A stretch of 64,000 nt of DNA, taken from assembly GCA_022770665.1 (NCBI GenBank), contig JALEHL010000057.1, forward strand, positions 1-64,000. Reading direction: 5' to 3'. Under the pieces are notes generated by a model that did no database searches, was not told the DNA's origin, and worked only from the letters and a program-made list of their open reading frames with translations. The translations under genes and the position numbers were made by a program. Of this stretch, positions 25,184 through 34,159 are shown piece after piece. Numbering within the stretch: position 1 is the stretch's first letter; each line of letters begins with the position of its first letter. Origin of the DNA: Bacillota bacterium (lineage in GTDB: Bacteria > Bacillota > Clostridia > Peptostreptococcales > Anaerovoracaceae).

Positions 25184-28100
25184 ATGATCAGAAAACAAAG
25201 CGTAAAATTGTATCAGGAAATATCGACTGCCATGATGGAACGGCCTTTCCTGCGGGAAATTGGAATGAACCGGGAGGAGATGGAGCGGCTTCTGGAGGAA
25301 AACAGCTGGAAGACCCTTGCAGAAACGCTGCTGGAGGAGACCGATGAAAACGGAAGATTCCATGCAGTCCGAGTGGCGGAAACAGCGGGAAAGACGCTGG
25401 AGTGTCTCAGCAGCCGGCCGGAAGAAGGCTGGCCGACGTATACCTACGGCTATGTACTGGGACAGCTGTTTCCGGAGAAACGGACCGGCATACCGGATGG
25501 CCCTTATGCGAAAGGAAGACTGTTTTATCTGCATCTGCTGAAAACACTGTTCCGGTTTGAGCGGATGAATCTGCCTTTTGATCCCACGCTTGATATCCGC
25601 TTTCTGCGTCCGTCTGAAGTGGAAGAAGGCGGATATCACAGAGAGTATCTGCGATTTGACCGTATGGCGCGAAACCAGTGCATTTATGAGTTTATGCGGA
25701 TCGGGATCGTAATTACACCATGGAATACCCTGGGGCATATCGCCGGTGTGCATTATGTGGCAATGCATGTAGCCAGACAGCTCGCTGCACTGAAGGTTCC
25801 TGTGGATCTGGGACTGGTTTCCGGTGCAGCGGCAGGACACGATATCGGAAAATACGGCTGCAGGAAAAGTGAAGAGCGCAGGATTCCGTATCTGCATTAC
25901 TATTATACAGATATCTGCTTCAACCGGTTCCAGATGCCTATGATAGGGCATATTGCGGCCAATCATTCTACATGGGATCTGGAACTTGAGAATCTGTCCG
26001 TTGAATCGCTGATCCTGATTTATGCAGATTTCCGTGTCAAGAGCAGCCGCAGCCCGCGCGGCGGCGAGATTGTGCATTTTTATTCTCTGGAAGAATCCTT
26101 CCAGGTGATCCTGGACAAGCTGGATAACGTAGACGCAGCCAAGGAGCATCGCTACCGGAAAGTCTACAATAAGCTGGTAAATTTCGAAAACTATATGAAA
26201 GACCTGGGCGTGGAAGTGACTCTTCCGGAGGTGCCGAGAGCCGTGCCACCCCTTCCGGAGGCGAGAAAGCACCGGGATGTGGCGCTGCTGCGGAATAACG
26301 AGGCAGTGGAGGCACTGAAAAACGCTGCGGTGGATCATAATATCCGGCTGATGAACCGGTTCTACCACGAAGAAGATTTTGCGAATCTGCTGGAGACAGC
26401 CAGAAGTGAAAAACAGTGGAAAAATCTTCGGACGTATGTATCGATTCTGGGAGAGTATTCCACCTATATGACAGAAAGTCAGAAGCTGTTGACGCTGAAA
26501 TTTCTCTATGAGCTGCTGGCCCACAGAGAAAGTGATATCAGAAACCAGGCGGGAGAAATCATGGGACAGATCATCGCCCGCTTTAATGAAGAGTATAAAA
26601 AAGAGCTGCCTGCCGGCGTGTGTCTGCCGAAAAAAAAGATCAACAACCTTTCACTCTGGGAAAAATATCTGCGGGATGTGCTGCAGCCGGATTACAAGCT
26701 GACGCAGCAGCATAAAAAATGGATTGGAAACAGTCTGAAAAATATGGCGGCAGGACTTCTCACCCAGTGCCATGCATCCATGCGTGAAGAATATATCGAC
26801 AGCCTGCAGATCTGGCTGCGGAGCCGGAGCCTGACCCATCAGAACAAGGAATCCCTTCTGCGGGTCACGGAAGCCATTGAGCCTGCCTGGTGCACGGAGA
26901 AACAGAACGCGGAATTCCTCCGGTTTGCGGAAAAGATCATAAAAGAAGAAAGCATCGATCTCCAGATTGCAGCGGTCCGGGTGAAGTCACGGTTCGGCGG
27001 ATATGAAGGCAGTGACGGATATCAGAAAGGACTGAAGCAGATCCTGGGTCTGGATTCAGGGAAAGAGCTTACAGAAGAGGCGCTTTCGGAAATGTTTCTG
27101 GATAATCTGAAAGCCCGGACACCATGGACGATCAAGGTGGCGAACATCCGGCTGATGCTGGAGTATCTGGCTGATAATCCCGGTGAGGGACAGGAACTTC
27201 ACGTTGCGACGCATCTGGGCAATCTGGTCAAAGTCAGTGAAACAGTAACGGTACGGCAGGCTGCCGGCGAGGGACTGGTTTCTATCATCGGGAAAATGCC
27301 GCTGGAGCAGAGAAATGAAATCGCGGTGGAGCTGGGGAAGGGACTGGAGATCGGGGATTACCAGTTTTCCAAATATATTCCGGAATATCTGGGAGTTATC
27401 ATGCTGCACCTTCCGCCCCAGGAGCTGGATGAGCTGATTGCGGATCTGGAAAAGCTGCTGGACAGCGGGAACGGCCAGGTCGCGGCGGCTGTACTTCACA
27501 CATTCGGCGTCATGCTGGAGCACTATCGGATTTACCGTGACAATTTCGGGGATGTGGAGGAAGAAACGGTGACGGATGCCAGGAAATTCAAGCTGGTCAA
27601 TCTGATTCTCCGGGGGTTTGCCAACTATAACAATGTGATCAGCTCTGAGGCCCTCTGGACGCTGGGCACCCATATTTTCGGATCGCAGGCATTGTCGCTG
27701 GAAGAAAAGTATCAGATTTTCAGCCATTGCGGGAAGAAGTTTCTGACGTTATATGACAGCATGAAAGAAGAAGGACTGGACTTCTTTAATAATGCGGCAG
27801 TGCTGAATCACATCTACCGGTTCATCTGCCAGTATGAAGTCGAGGTGGGGCAGTTCGCCATACCGGAACGCCAGAAGGTGGCCTTTTTCCCGGGGACCTT
27901 TGATCCCTTCAGCCTGAGTCACAAAAAAATCGCGGCGGAGATCCGGAACATGGGCTATGAAGTGTATCTCGCGCTGGACGAATTCAGCTGGTCGAAAAAA
28001 ACGCAGCCGAGACTGCAGCGGAGAAAACTGATGTGCATGTCTGTGGCAGATGAAGAGGAAATCTATATCTTTCCGGACGATATCCCGGTAAACATTGCCA

Positions 28101-30007
28101 ACCCGAAGGATCTGAAGCGGCTGAAGGAGATCTTTGCCGGCAGACAGCTCTATTTTGTTGCCGGAAGCGATGTGATCGAGAATGCCTCCTGCTACCGGGC
28201 CGCGCCGCAGCCGGATTCCATTCATACCATAAATCATATTATTTTCCGCCGGACGACAAGTGATACGAGTCATGGTGCAGCAGCACCGTCGGAAGCGTAT
28301 CCGATCAGCGGGGAGATCATCAATCTGCATCTGGAGGAATACTACGAAGATATCAGTTCTACAAGGATCCGTGAAAACATCGATCTCAACCGGGATATCT
28401 CCAACCTCATTGATCCGGTGGCGCAGAATTATATTTTTGAGAACGGACTTTATCTGCGGGAGCCGGCCTACAAGCATGTGATCCAGGCCAGGGATATCCG
28501 CCTGGAAGCCTATATGGACCGGGATGGTGAGACTATCGAAGACATGAAAGAAGAGCTGGTGGACTGGGGATTTGACTACCCGAAAGTAAAGGCGTATCTC
28601 AGCCGGAAGGATGTGCGGACAGTCCGAATCCGGGACGGCATGCGGGATGATAAGGTGGTGGCGCTTGCGGCAGTCAGCCGACTGGACAGCATTGATCTGC
28701 TGCCGGAATTCGGGGATCAGGAAATCGCCGCATATATCCGGAGCCAGGCTGCTGGCGCCATTGCCGTCATCGGCGGGCTTTTTTTCAGCAGGAAGAGCTC
28801 GATTGCGAACCTGGGGCAGACCATACTGACAGAGGTGCTCAGCGAGCTGCTTTCCCGGGACTACACGTATGTTGTCTACCATCCGTGTGATCCTGCGGGA
28901 ATGGGAGGACGTATCATTGAAACACTGGAGAAGCAGGGATTCACAAACATTGCACCGGGCAGCAGCCGGGGCAGCGGCCGTGCCATCTATGCGGTGAATA
29001 TGAAGTCGCCGGTTATCATATTCAAGAACGTGGAAACCATCATCAAGAATCCGCTGAATAAGAATCCGCGGGTGCTGAAAGCTGTGGAGGATGCGCACAA
29101 CAGGCTTCTGAAAGTGCTGACAGGGATTTATCCGGGCGAGCTGATTCTTTCCTTTAATGCAGGGATCATGCATCATAAGATGATCAGCCTGATCACGCGG
29201 CTGAACGGCGTGTCTGCGATACCGGGAAAGAAGAAAGCCTATGGCCCGTATATGGCGGTGCCGTTTGGAAAGGTGCTGGAGGGAGAAGCGGTTCCCAATA
29301 CGGTAACGAAGGCACTTCATACGGAGAAATACTTCTCGCGGGATATTTCTCGGTTCACAGTAGAAGAATCCGGATACTATTCGTCTCTGGACAATCAGAT
29401 AAAAACAATCAAATCCTTTAACCGGCCGGTCATTCTGGTGGATGATCTGCTCCATAAGGGATACCGGATGAAAGAGCTGGACCCGATCCTGAAGGCCAAC
29501 GATGTGGAAGTGGTGCAGACGGTTGTCGGCGTGCAGACGGGACGCGGACGCGATCTGATGACGGTGAAGGAGCGGACCGTCGACAGCGCATACTTCCTGC
29601 CGAATCTGCGGTGCTGGATTGATGAAACTGCGGTATACCCGTATCTGGGCGGAGACAGCATCAAGGATCCGGAACTGCCGGTGGCAAGCCAGGGCCAGAT
29701 TCCATCTCTGAACCTGATCCTTCCATTTGCAGTGCCGACATTTTTCGGTAATGTCTCGCAGAGCAGTCTGTATGATTACTCTATGACCTGCCTGGAAAAC
29801 GCACGGGATATTCTCCGGACGCTGGAGGAAGAATACCAGAAAGAGTTCGAACGGAAACTGACTCTTCGCCGCCTGGGCGAGGTGGTAAAAGCACCGAAGC
29901 GGCCGGATCTGGGAAGGAATGTCTATTACGATGAAAACGCGGCACCGTCTGCCTACGTGGAAAAAGATATGGAAAAACTGATCAGAATGAGGAAAATGTT
30001 CAAATGA
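25184..30007 (+). CDS. Giant multidomain protein: HD, helical repeats, NadD-like, GNAT-like, PRTase-like
   Basis: A 1607-residue cytosolic protein with at least five parts. (1) HD-type phosphohydrolase around 180-330: GHIAGVHY near 185, GHDIGKYG near 219, IGHIAANHS near 254. (2) A long alpha-helical region, about 390-880, with HEAT-like periodicity. (3) A NadD-like nucleotidyltransferase at about 897-1085, with PGTFDPFSLSHKK (the GxFDPxHxGH motif, changed) and SSTRIREN near 1058. (4) A GNAT-like fold at about 1100-1290 (NLGQTILTEVLSELL). (5) A C-terminal phosphoribosyltransferase-like domain with VILVDDLLHKG near 1415. No membrane segment is seen. ATG 25184 is preceded by GGAGGCGGA. The next gene overlaps its stop. 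Similar proteins are known in Clostridia only as cytidyltransferase-related. The domains suggest nucleotide or NAD chemistry coupled to phosphohydrolysis, but no reaction can be assigned. Confidence 0.85.
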   Translation: MIRKQSVKLYQEISTAMMERPFLREIGMNREEMERLLEENSWKTLAETLLEETDENGRFHAVRVAETAGKTLECLSSRPEEGWPTYTYGYVLGQLFPEKRTGIPDGPYAKGRLFYLHLLKTLFRFERMNLPFDPTLDIRFLRPSEVEEGGYHREYLRFDRMARNQCIYEFMRIGIVITPWNTLGHIAGVHYVAMHVARQLAALKVPVDLGLVSGAAAGHDIGKYGCRKSEERRIPYLHYYYTDICFNRFQMPMIGHIAANHSTWDLELENLSVESLILIYADFRVKSSRSPRGGEIVHFYSLEESFQVILDKLDNVDAAKEHRYRKVYNKLVNFENYMKDLGVEVTLPEVPRAVPPLPEARKHRDVALLRNNEAVEALKNAAVDHNIRLMNRFYHEEDFANLLETARSEKQWKNLRTYVSILGEYSTYMTESQKLLTLKFLYELLAHRESDIRNQAGEIMGQIIARFNEEYKKELPAGVCLPKKKINNLSLWEKYLRDVLQPDYKLTQQHKKWIGNSLKNMAAGLLTQCHASMREEYIDSLQIWLRSRSLTHQNKESLLRVTEAIEPAWCTEKQNAEFLRFAEKIIKEESIDLQIAAVRVKSRFGGYEGSDGYQKGLKQILGLDSGKELTEEALSEMFLDNLKARTPWTIKVANIRLMLEYLADNPGEGQELHVATHLGNLVKVSETVTVRQAAGEGLVSIIGKMPLEQRNEIAVELGKGLEIGDYQFSKYIPEYLGVIMLHLPPQELDELIADLEKLLDSGNGQVAAAVLHTFGVMLEHYRIYRDNFGDVEEETVTDARKFKLVNLILRGFANYNNVISSEALWTLGTHIFGSQALSLEEKYQIFSHCGKKFLTLYDSMKEEGLDFFNNAAVLNHIYRFICQYEVEVGQFAIPERQKVAFFPGTFDPFSLSHKKIAAEIRNMGYEVYLALDEFSWSKKTQPRLQRRKLMCMSVADEEEIYIFPDDIPVNIANPKDLKRLKEIFAGRQLYFVAGSDVIENASCYRAAPQPDSIHTINHIIFRRTTSDTSHGAAAPSEAYPISGEIINLHLEEYYEDISSTRIRENIDLNRDISNLIDPVAQNYIFENGLYLREPAYKHVIQARDIRLEAYMDRDGETIEDMKEELVDWGFDYPKVKAYLSRKDVRTVRIRDGMRDDKVVALAAVSRLDSIDLLPEFGDQEIAAYIRSQAAGAIAVIGGLFFSRKSSIANLGQTILTEVLSELLSRDYTYVVYHPCDPAGMGGRIIETLEKQGFTNIAPGSSRGSGRAIYAVNMKSPVIIFKNVETIIKNPLNKNPRVLKAVEDAHNRLLKVLTGIYPGELILSFNAGIMHHKMISLITRLNGVSAIPGKKKAYGPYMAVPFGKVLEGEAVPNTVTKALHTEKYFSRDISRFTVEESGYYSSLDNQIKTIKSFNRPVILVDDLLHKGYRMKELDPILKANDVEVVQTVVGVQTGRGRDLMTVKERTVDSAYFLPNLRCWIDETAVYPYLGGDSIKDPELPVASQGQIPSLNLILPFAVPTFFGNVSQSSLYDYSMTCLENARDILRTLEEEYQKEFERKLTLRRLGEVVKAPKRPDLGRNVYYDENAAPSAYVEKDMEKLIRMRKMFK

Positions 30008-31008
30008 GAGATAATTCGCAAAATCTATCGTCCCGATGCAGCGGCCGGCGCCTCGGGGAACTGGCGCCGGGAGGAGAAAGACTTTCTCTGGCGGCACCGC
30101 TTCCGGCCGGTGGCGTGAGGGTGCATATTCTTGCTCTGGGTGATGTCGGAGCATCGCTGCTTCTTGGTCTCAAAGTGCTGGGAGCCGGCACCATCGGCAC
30201 CATCGGGATCTTTGATGTCAGAGAACCGGTCTGCCGGCGGTATGAGATGGAAATGAACCAGATCGGCTGGGCGTTTGAAGAACAGGAGAAAAATGTTCTG
30301 CCGGATGTGGAGATCGTGGCGGAAGACAGACTGTTCGACTGCGATCTTTTCCTGTTCTGCGCCAGCAAGGCGGTTCCTGCACTTGGCACGGCGGGCGATG
30401 TCCGCATGATGCAGTTTGATGCAAACCGCACACTCGTGGAACACTATGCGCGGATGGCGGCGGACAGAAGATTCCGCGGCATATTCGGGGTCGTGTCGGA
30501 TCCGGTCGATCCTCTCTGCAAAGCTGCGCTGCTGGCGTCCGGTCTGCAGCCCGGCCAGATCCGGGGATTCGGTCTGGGGGTGATGAACCGGCGTGCAGTT
30601 TATTATGCCCGACAGGATGCGCGATTCGCATCCTACCCGGCAGAGGGACGGGCCTTCGGACCGCACGGGCAGGATCTGGTTATTGCAGATAGTATTGTGC
30701 ATTATAACGATGCACGGTCCCGTCAGCTGACGGAGCTGACCGTTTCGGCCAATCTGGAGGTGAGGAAGCTGGGATTCAAACCGTATCTGGCACCGGCCCT
30801 TTCCTCCGGAGCCATGTCGGTGATCCGCATGCTTCAGGGAAAATGGCATTACAGTTCGATCTATTTCGGAAAGAAGGAAAAAGGCGCATTTCTGGGCACA
30901 GCGAACCGGGTCCGCGGAGAAAGACTGGAATATGAAGACCTGCTTCTGCCGGAGGAACTTTACGTGCGGATTGAAACCGCGTATCAGAATCTGTGCCGGA
31001 TTCTGTAG
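30004..31008 (+). CDS. Lactate/malate dehydrogenase-like Rossmann protein
   Basis: A 334-residue protein whose ATG overlaps the preceding stop (ATGA). After a 38-residue lead comes an NAD-binding Rossmann fold: VHILALGDVGASLLLGL near 40, with the acidic end of the second strand in GIFDVRE near 68. SDPVDPLCKAALLASGL near 162 and a GPHGQD histidine motif near 220 resemble the substrate side of the LDH/MDH family. The typical arginines are not in a clear LDH arrangement, so lactate or malate activity is doubtful. The tight link to the giant gene suggests a partner in the same pathway. Confidence 0.75.
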   Translation: MRDNSQNLSSRCSGRRLGELAPGGERLSLAAPLPAGGVRVHILALGDVGASLLLGLKVLGAGTIGTIGIFDVREPVCRRYEMEMNQIGWAFEEQEKNVLPDVEIVAEDRLFDCDLFLFCASKAVPALGTAGDVRMMQFDANRTLVEHYARMAADRRFRGIFGVVSDPVDPLCKAALLASGLQPGQIRGFGLGVMNRRAVYYARQDARFASYPAEGRAFGPHGQDLVIADSIVHYNDARSRQLTELTVSANLEVRKLGFKPYLAPALSSGAMSVIRMLQGKWHYSSIYFGKKEKGAFLGTANRVRGERLEYEDLLLPEELYVRIETAYQNLCRIL

Positions 31009-31024
31009 TGAGGAGATGAAACTT

Positions 31025-32113
31025 GTGAATTTCTATGTGATCTGCCTGAAAGATCCCCATGGGAGCGGCCGGATCGGGAAGATACTGAAGGAGGCGCTGG
31101 ATTCTGCCGGAAAACAGACAGAAGTTTGCTGGCTGAACAGCGCTGACGCATTCTGTGCGGCGGCGGAGATGGAAAAACTGAAGCAGAGCCGGATCCTTTT
31201 CGCTGCGGAACTGCCGGAAAGCGGTATTAATCTGGAATTGATGGCGCTGCTGCAGTATCTTCATACTCATCGGAACGCGCTGGAGGGAAGTGTCGGCGGG
31301 ATTCTGATCGACGGAGAAAATGATCTTTACACGAAGGATGCCGGGCGGCGTGTTGCGTTTGCAGCAAACCGCTCCGGGTGCACGTTCCCGGGGAAGTCAC
31401 TGGTGGAGGGAACCGGAAGTCTGAAAAATTTTGATGTGCAGGCACGAACGATGCATCTGACAAACCGTGCGGCTTATAGGAAAAGCGCCGGGAACCTGGT
31501 GAAAAAAGTGCTTTCTTTCGAGACGAAGATGCCTCAGCGGCCGGCTGTGCTGGCAGTGCATGCCAGCAGCCGGAAAACATCCAACAGCCTTCTTTTATGG
31601 TCCAGGGTGGCCGGATATCTGGAAGGTCTGGCGGATATCGAGGAAATCTCCATCCGGAACGGGCAGGTCTGGGACTGCCGCGGCTGCAGATATGAGACAT
31701 GCCTTCATTTCGGAGAAAATTCGAGTTGCTTTTATGGCGGAGTTATGGTAGAAAAGGTATATCCGGCGATTATCCGGAGTGATGTTCTGGTACTGATTTG
31801 CCCGAACTATAACGATGCGGTCAGCGCAAATATCATGGCATTCATCAATCGGCTGACAGCGGTGTTCCGCACCAATGATTTCAGCCGGAAAAGGGTCTAT
31901 GCGCTGGTGGTGTCCGGATACAGCGGCGGAGATATCGTCGCGCAGCAGATTATCGGTGCGATCAATATGAATAAAAATTTCATACTGCCTGCAGGATTCG
32001 CACTGATGGCTACAGCCAATGATCCAGGCAGCATCCTGGAGATAGAAGAGATTGACGAACAGGCAGAAGCCTTCGCCGAAAATATTTTGGGAAGAAATGG
32101 AAGAGGAAGATAA
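31025..32113 (+). CDS. Flavodoxin-fold NAD(P)H/FMN reductase-like protein
   Basis: A 362-residue protein from GTG 31025, which has AGGAG nine bases upstream; ATG 31016 abuts that AGGAG directly and is less likely. The C-terminal half is a flavodoxin/NADPH-dependent FMN reductase domain: VLAVHASSRKTSNSLLL near 178 (phosphate-binding loop), DCRGCRYETC near 217 and CPNYNDAVSA near 256. The N-terminal 150 residues look like a second, diverged alpha/beta copy (YVICLKDPHGSGRIGKIL). It follows the Rossmann protein after 16 bases and precedes the hydrolase by one base, so it belongs to the giant-gene operon. It may supply reducing power. Confidence 0.8.
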   Translation: MNFYVICLKDPHGSGRIGKILKEALDSAGKQTEVCWLNSADAFCAAAEMEKLKQSRILFAAELPESGINLELMALLQYLHTHRNALEGSVGGILIDGENDLYTKDAGRRVAFAANRSGCTFPGKSLVEGTGSLKNFDVQARTMHLTNRAAYRKSAGNLVKKVLSFETKMPQRPAVLAVHASSRKTSNSLLLWSRVAGYLEGLADIEEISIRNGQVWDCRGCRYETCLHFGENSSCFYGGVMVEKVYPAIIRSDVLVLICPNYNDAVSANIMAFINRLTAVFRTNDFSRKRVYALVVSGYSGGDIVAQQIIGAINMNKNFILPAGFALMATANDPGSILEIEEIDEQAEAFAENILGRNGRGR

Positions 32114-32114
32114 A

Positions 32115-32651
32115 ATGAAAAAATTGCTTATTGTAGTGGATTATCAGAACGATTTTGTAAACGGCTCTCTGGGATTTCCGCGGGCTGCGGAGCTGGAGAA
32201 GGGAATTGCGGAGAAGATCCGAGAATATCATGCATTGGGTCCGGACGGCCAGGTGATTTTTACGATGGACACCCATGACCGCCATTACATGGACAGCCAG
32301 GAGGGAAAGAATCTGCCGGTGCTTCACTGCCTGGAGGGTGAAGATGGATGGCAGCTGTATGGTGCTGTGGCAGATGCAAAAGCAGAGGAGGATCTTGTTT
32401 TCAGCAAACCGACGTTCGGCTCTCTGGAACTGGCAGACTATCTCCGGAATCATGCGGATGCATATGAGAGCGTGGAATTTGCAGGCGTCGTTACGAATAT
32501 CTGCGTCATTTCCAATGTGATCCTGGCCAAGGCGGCGATGCCGGAAGTTCCGCAGATCGTGGATGCGTCTCTGGTGGCAGGTAACGATGAGAAGCTGCAT
32601 GAAGATGCGCTGCGTGTGATGGAAGGCATCCATGTGCGCGTAAAGCGGTAG
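32115..32651 (+). CDS. Cysteine hydrolase, isochorismatase/nicotinamidase family
   Basis: A 178-residue alpha/beta hydrolase of the isochorismatase-like family. The catalytic triad is visible: Asp in VVDYQNDF near 9, Lys in FSKPTFGS near 97 and Cys in GVVTNICVISN near 133, with the cis-peptide VVTN turn. Nicotinamidases (PncA) share this layout, as do other amidases, and the metal-ligand histidines seen in MDTHDRHYM near 52 fit nicotinamidase. ATG 32115 follows AAGAGGAAG and lies one base after the previous stop. With the NadD-like and phosphoribosyltransferase-like domains of the giant protein it hints at NAD salvage; that link is inference. Confidence 0.87.
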   Translation: MKKLLIVVDYQNDFVNGSLGFPRAAELEKGIAEKIREYHALGPDGQVIFTMDTHDRHYMDSQEGKNLPVLHCLEGEDGWQLYGAVADAKAEEDLVFSKPTFGSLELADYLRNHADAYESVEFAGVVTNICVISNVILAKAAMPEVPQIVDASLVAGNDEKLHEDALRVMEGIHVRVKR

Positions 32652-32694
32652 AAGAAAAAACAGATGATACAATACAGACCAAGGAGTTGACAGA

Positions 32695-33546
32695 ATGGAT
32701 AAAATGGCGGTGCTGGGGCCGACGGGCACTTTCAGTGACTGTGCAGCAAAAAAATATGTAGATGCTTATCAGATGGATATGGAACTGGAGTATTTTAATT
32801 CCATCGACGAGACGTTTCATGCGGTGGGGGAGAACTGCAGATTCGGACTGATTCCGATCGAGAACACGCTGGACGGCTATGTGCAGCGGACGCTGGATCT
32901 CATGCTTGAAATGGATGTGACCGTTGTAGATGAGATCATTATTCCGGTGCAGTTCTCTCTGGTTGCCAATACCGAGAATCTGTCCGATATGAAGATACTG
33001 TATGTACAGTTCAAGGCAGCGGGACAGTGCAGGGAATTCATTGACCGCCTGCGTGAGATGAATCCGGAGATAAAGATCATTACCACTGAGAGCAACATGG
33101 AATCTTATCATATGGCGCAGGCGGGCAGGCCCGGTGAGGGTGCGATCGTACCGGCATATGTCGATGCGGAAGGATTTTCCTGGTTCGAGAGAAATGTGAC
33201 AGATTCCAGCGATAACTACACCCGGTTCATTCTGGTGCGCGACAGCAGTCATGACGCAGGCAGTCGGCTGAAAAAACCTCGGCGGGAGGGGAATATGAAG
33301 ATTCCAGTCTTTGTTTCTCCGCTGGTGGACCGGCCGGGAATGCTTTTTGATATTCTGCGGACCTTTAATGAGCGGCGCATCAATCTGGTGGCGATCATGT
33401 CCCGTCCGACGAAGAAGATTATGGGCACCTATCATTTTTATATGGAGATTGACGCCTATACGGAGGATTTCGATACTATTATGGAGGCAGCCAGGCTCAT
33501 CGATGTGAAATACAATCTGAAGATCATGGGCGCATATCTGGTATAA
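32695..33546 (+). CDS. pheA: Prephenate dehydratase with ACT domain
   Basis: A 283-residue monofunctional prephenate dehydratase, which converts prephenate to phenylpyruvate for phenylalanine synthesis. The catalytic region has GPTGTFSDCAA near 8, FGLIPIENTLDGYV near 50 and the TRF motif in NYTRFILV near 174. The ACT domain (about 200-283) begins IPVFVSPLVDRPGML and contains MSRPTKKIMGTYHFY, the phenylalanine-binding SRP motif, so feedback inhibition is expected. ATG 32695 has AAGGAG. Chorismate mutase is not attached here; one is fused to AroE-AroK at 21242. It follows the hydrolase after 43 bases and may share the operon. Confidence 0.94.
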   Translation: MDKMAVLGPTGTFSDCAAKKYVDAYQMDMELEYFNSIDETFHAVGENCRFGLIPIENTLDGYVQRTLDLMLEMDVTVVDEIIIPVQFSLVANTENLSDMKILYVQFKAAGQCREFIDRLREMNPEIKIITTESNMESYHMAQAGRPGEGAIVPAYVDAEGFSWFERNVTDSSDNYTRFILVRDSSHDAGSRLKKPRREGNMKIPVFVSPLVDRPGMLFDILRTFNERRINLVAIMSRPTKKIMGTYHFYMEIDAYTEDFDTIMEAARLIDVKYNLKIMGAYLV

Positions 33547-33662
33547 CAGAAAACAATCACAAAAAACAATCACATAGGATTACTGATGCGGAGAAAACCA
33601 TTCTGCAGTTTATAGATATGGGACGTTCTTTTGCGTAAACTAATCGCAGAGGAGCGGATACC

Positions 33663-34025
33663 ATGAATCAGAAGAAGAAAGAACTGAACAGCAAGATGGT
33701 GCGCAGCAGTCTGGGTAGCTATATCAGTGCAGCCAGAAAACAGAAAAATCTGTCTCAGGAAGAACTGGCAGAACTGGCGGAGCTGTCCACGAACCATATC
33801 TCCAAGCTGGAGCGGGGCTGCAATAATGCCAGGTTCGAGACCGTGATGCGGATTTTTCGTGTGCTGGATCTTTCTATGGATGCGTTTATATATTCTGATG
33901 CGTTTGGAGAAACGGAAGCCGAGGGTTACCGGCAGAGAATGGAGAGAGAAAAGGCGCAGGATGAGAAACTGCGCCTGAAAGAAGCGATCAGTCAGGCGAT
34001 TGACCATGTCTATGAAGAATCATGA
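33663..34025 (+). CDS. XRE family transcriptional regulator
   Basis: A 120-residue protein with a Cro/CI-type helix-turn-helix (residues 20-75): SYISAARKQKNLSQEELAEL, then LSTNHISKLERGCNNARFET, the classic recognition helix. The tail is short, charged and helical, probably for dimerisation. ATG 33663 lies after GAGGAGCGGA. It stands before the MarR-exporter operon but that has its own promoter, so it may be expressed separately. The gap upstream carries two direct copies of AACAATCACA (33550-33575), whose role is unclear. Target genes unknown. Confidence 0.9.
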   Translation: MNQKKKELNSKMVRSSLGSYISAARKQKNLSQEELAELAELSTNHISKLERGCNNARFETVMRIFRVLDLSMDAFIYSDAFGETEAEGYRQRMEREKAQDEKLRLKEAISQAIDHVYEES

Positions 34026-34053
34026 AGTTTCTGTGAACAGTTGCGGAGACTTC

Positions 34054-34112
34054 TTGACATTCAAAACAGAAACCCGTAAAATTGTTGCATGTCAAACAGT
34101 TTGATATGCAAC
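34054..34112 (+). promoter_or_regulatory. Promoter and 13-base-arm palindrome for the marR-exporter operon
   Basis: TTGACA (34054-34059), 17-base spacer, TAAAAT (34077-34082): a near-consensus sigma-A promoter. GTTGCATGTCAAA (34084-34096) and TTTGATATGCAAC (34100-34112) form an inverted repeat with one mismatch covering the expected transcript start. It suits a MarR dimer that represses its own operon. The T-run after it (34113-34118) makes an attenuator or terminator an alternative. Confidence 0.8.
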
Positions 34113-34159
34113 TTTTTTATTGCAGATCGGGAGGCGAAAGAAGGAAGGGGGTGCCCGCA

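Noticed and set aside
27749-30154. 801-codon open frame on the minus strand
   Set aside because: It lies opposite the 1607-residue gene, has no family resemblance or ribosome site, and is the kind of long antisense frame expected in GC-rich coding DNA.
33550-33575. Direct copies of AACAATCACA as an operator for the XRE gene
   Set aside because: Two low-complexity copies without a promoter next to them are not enough to call a site.
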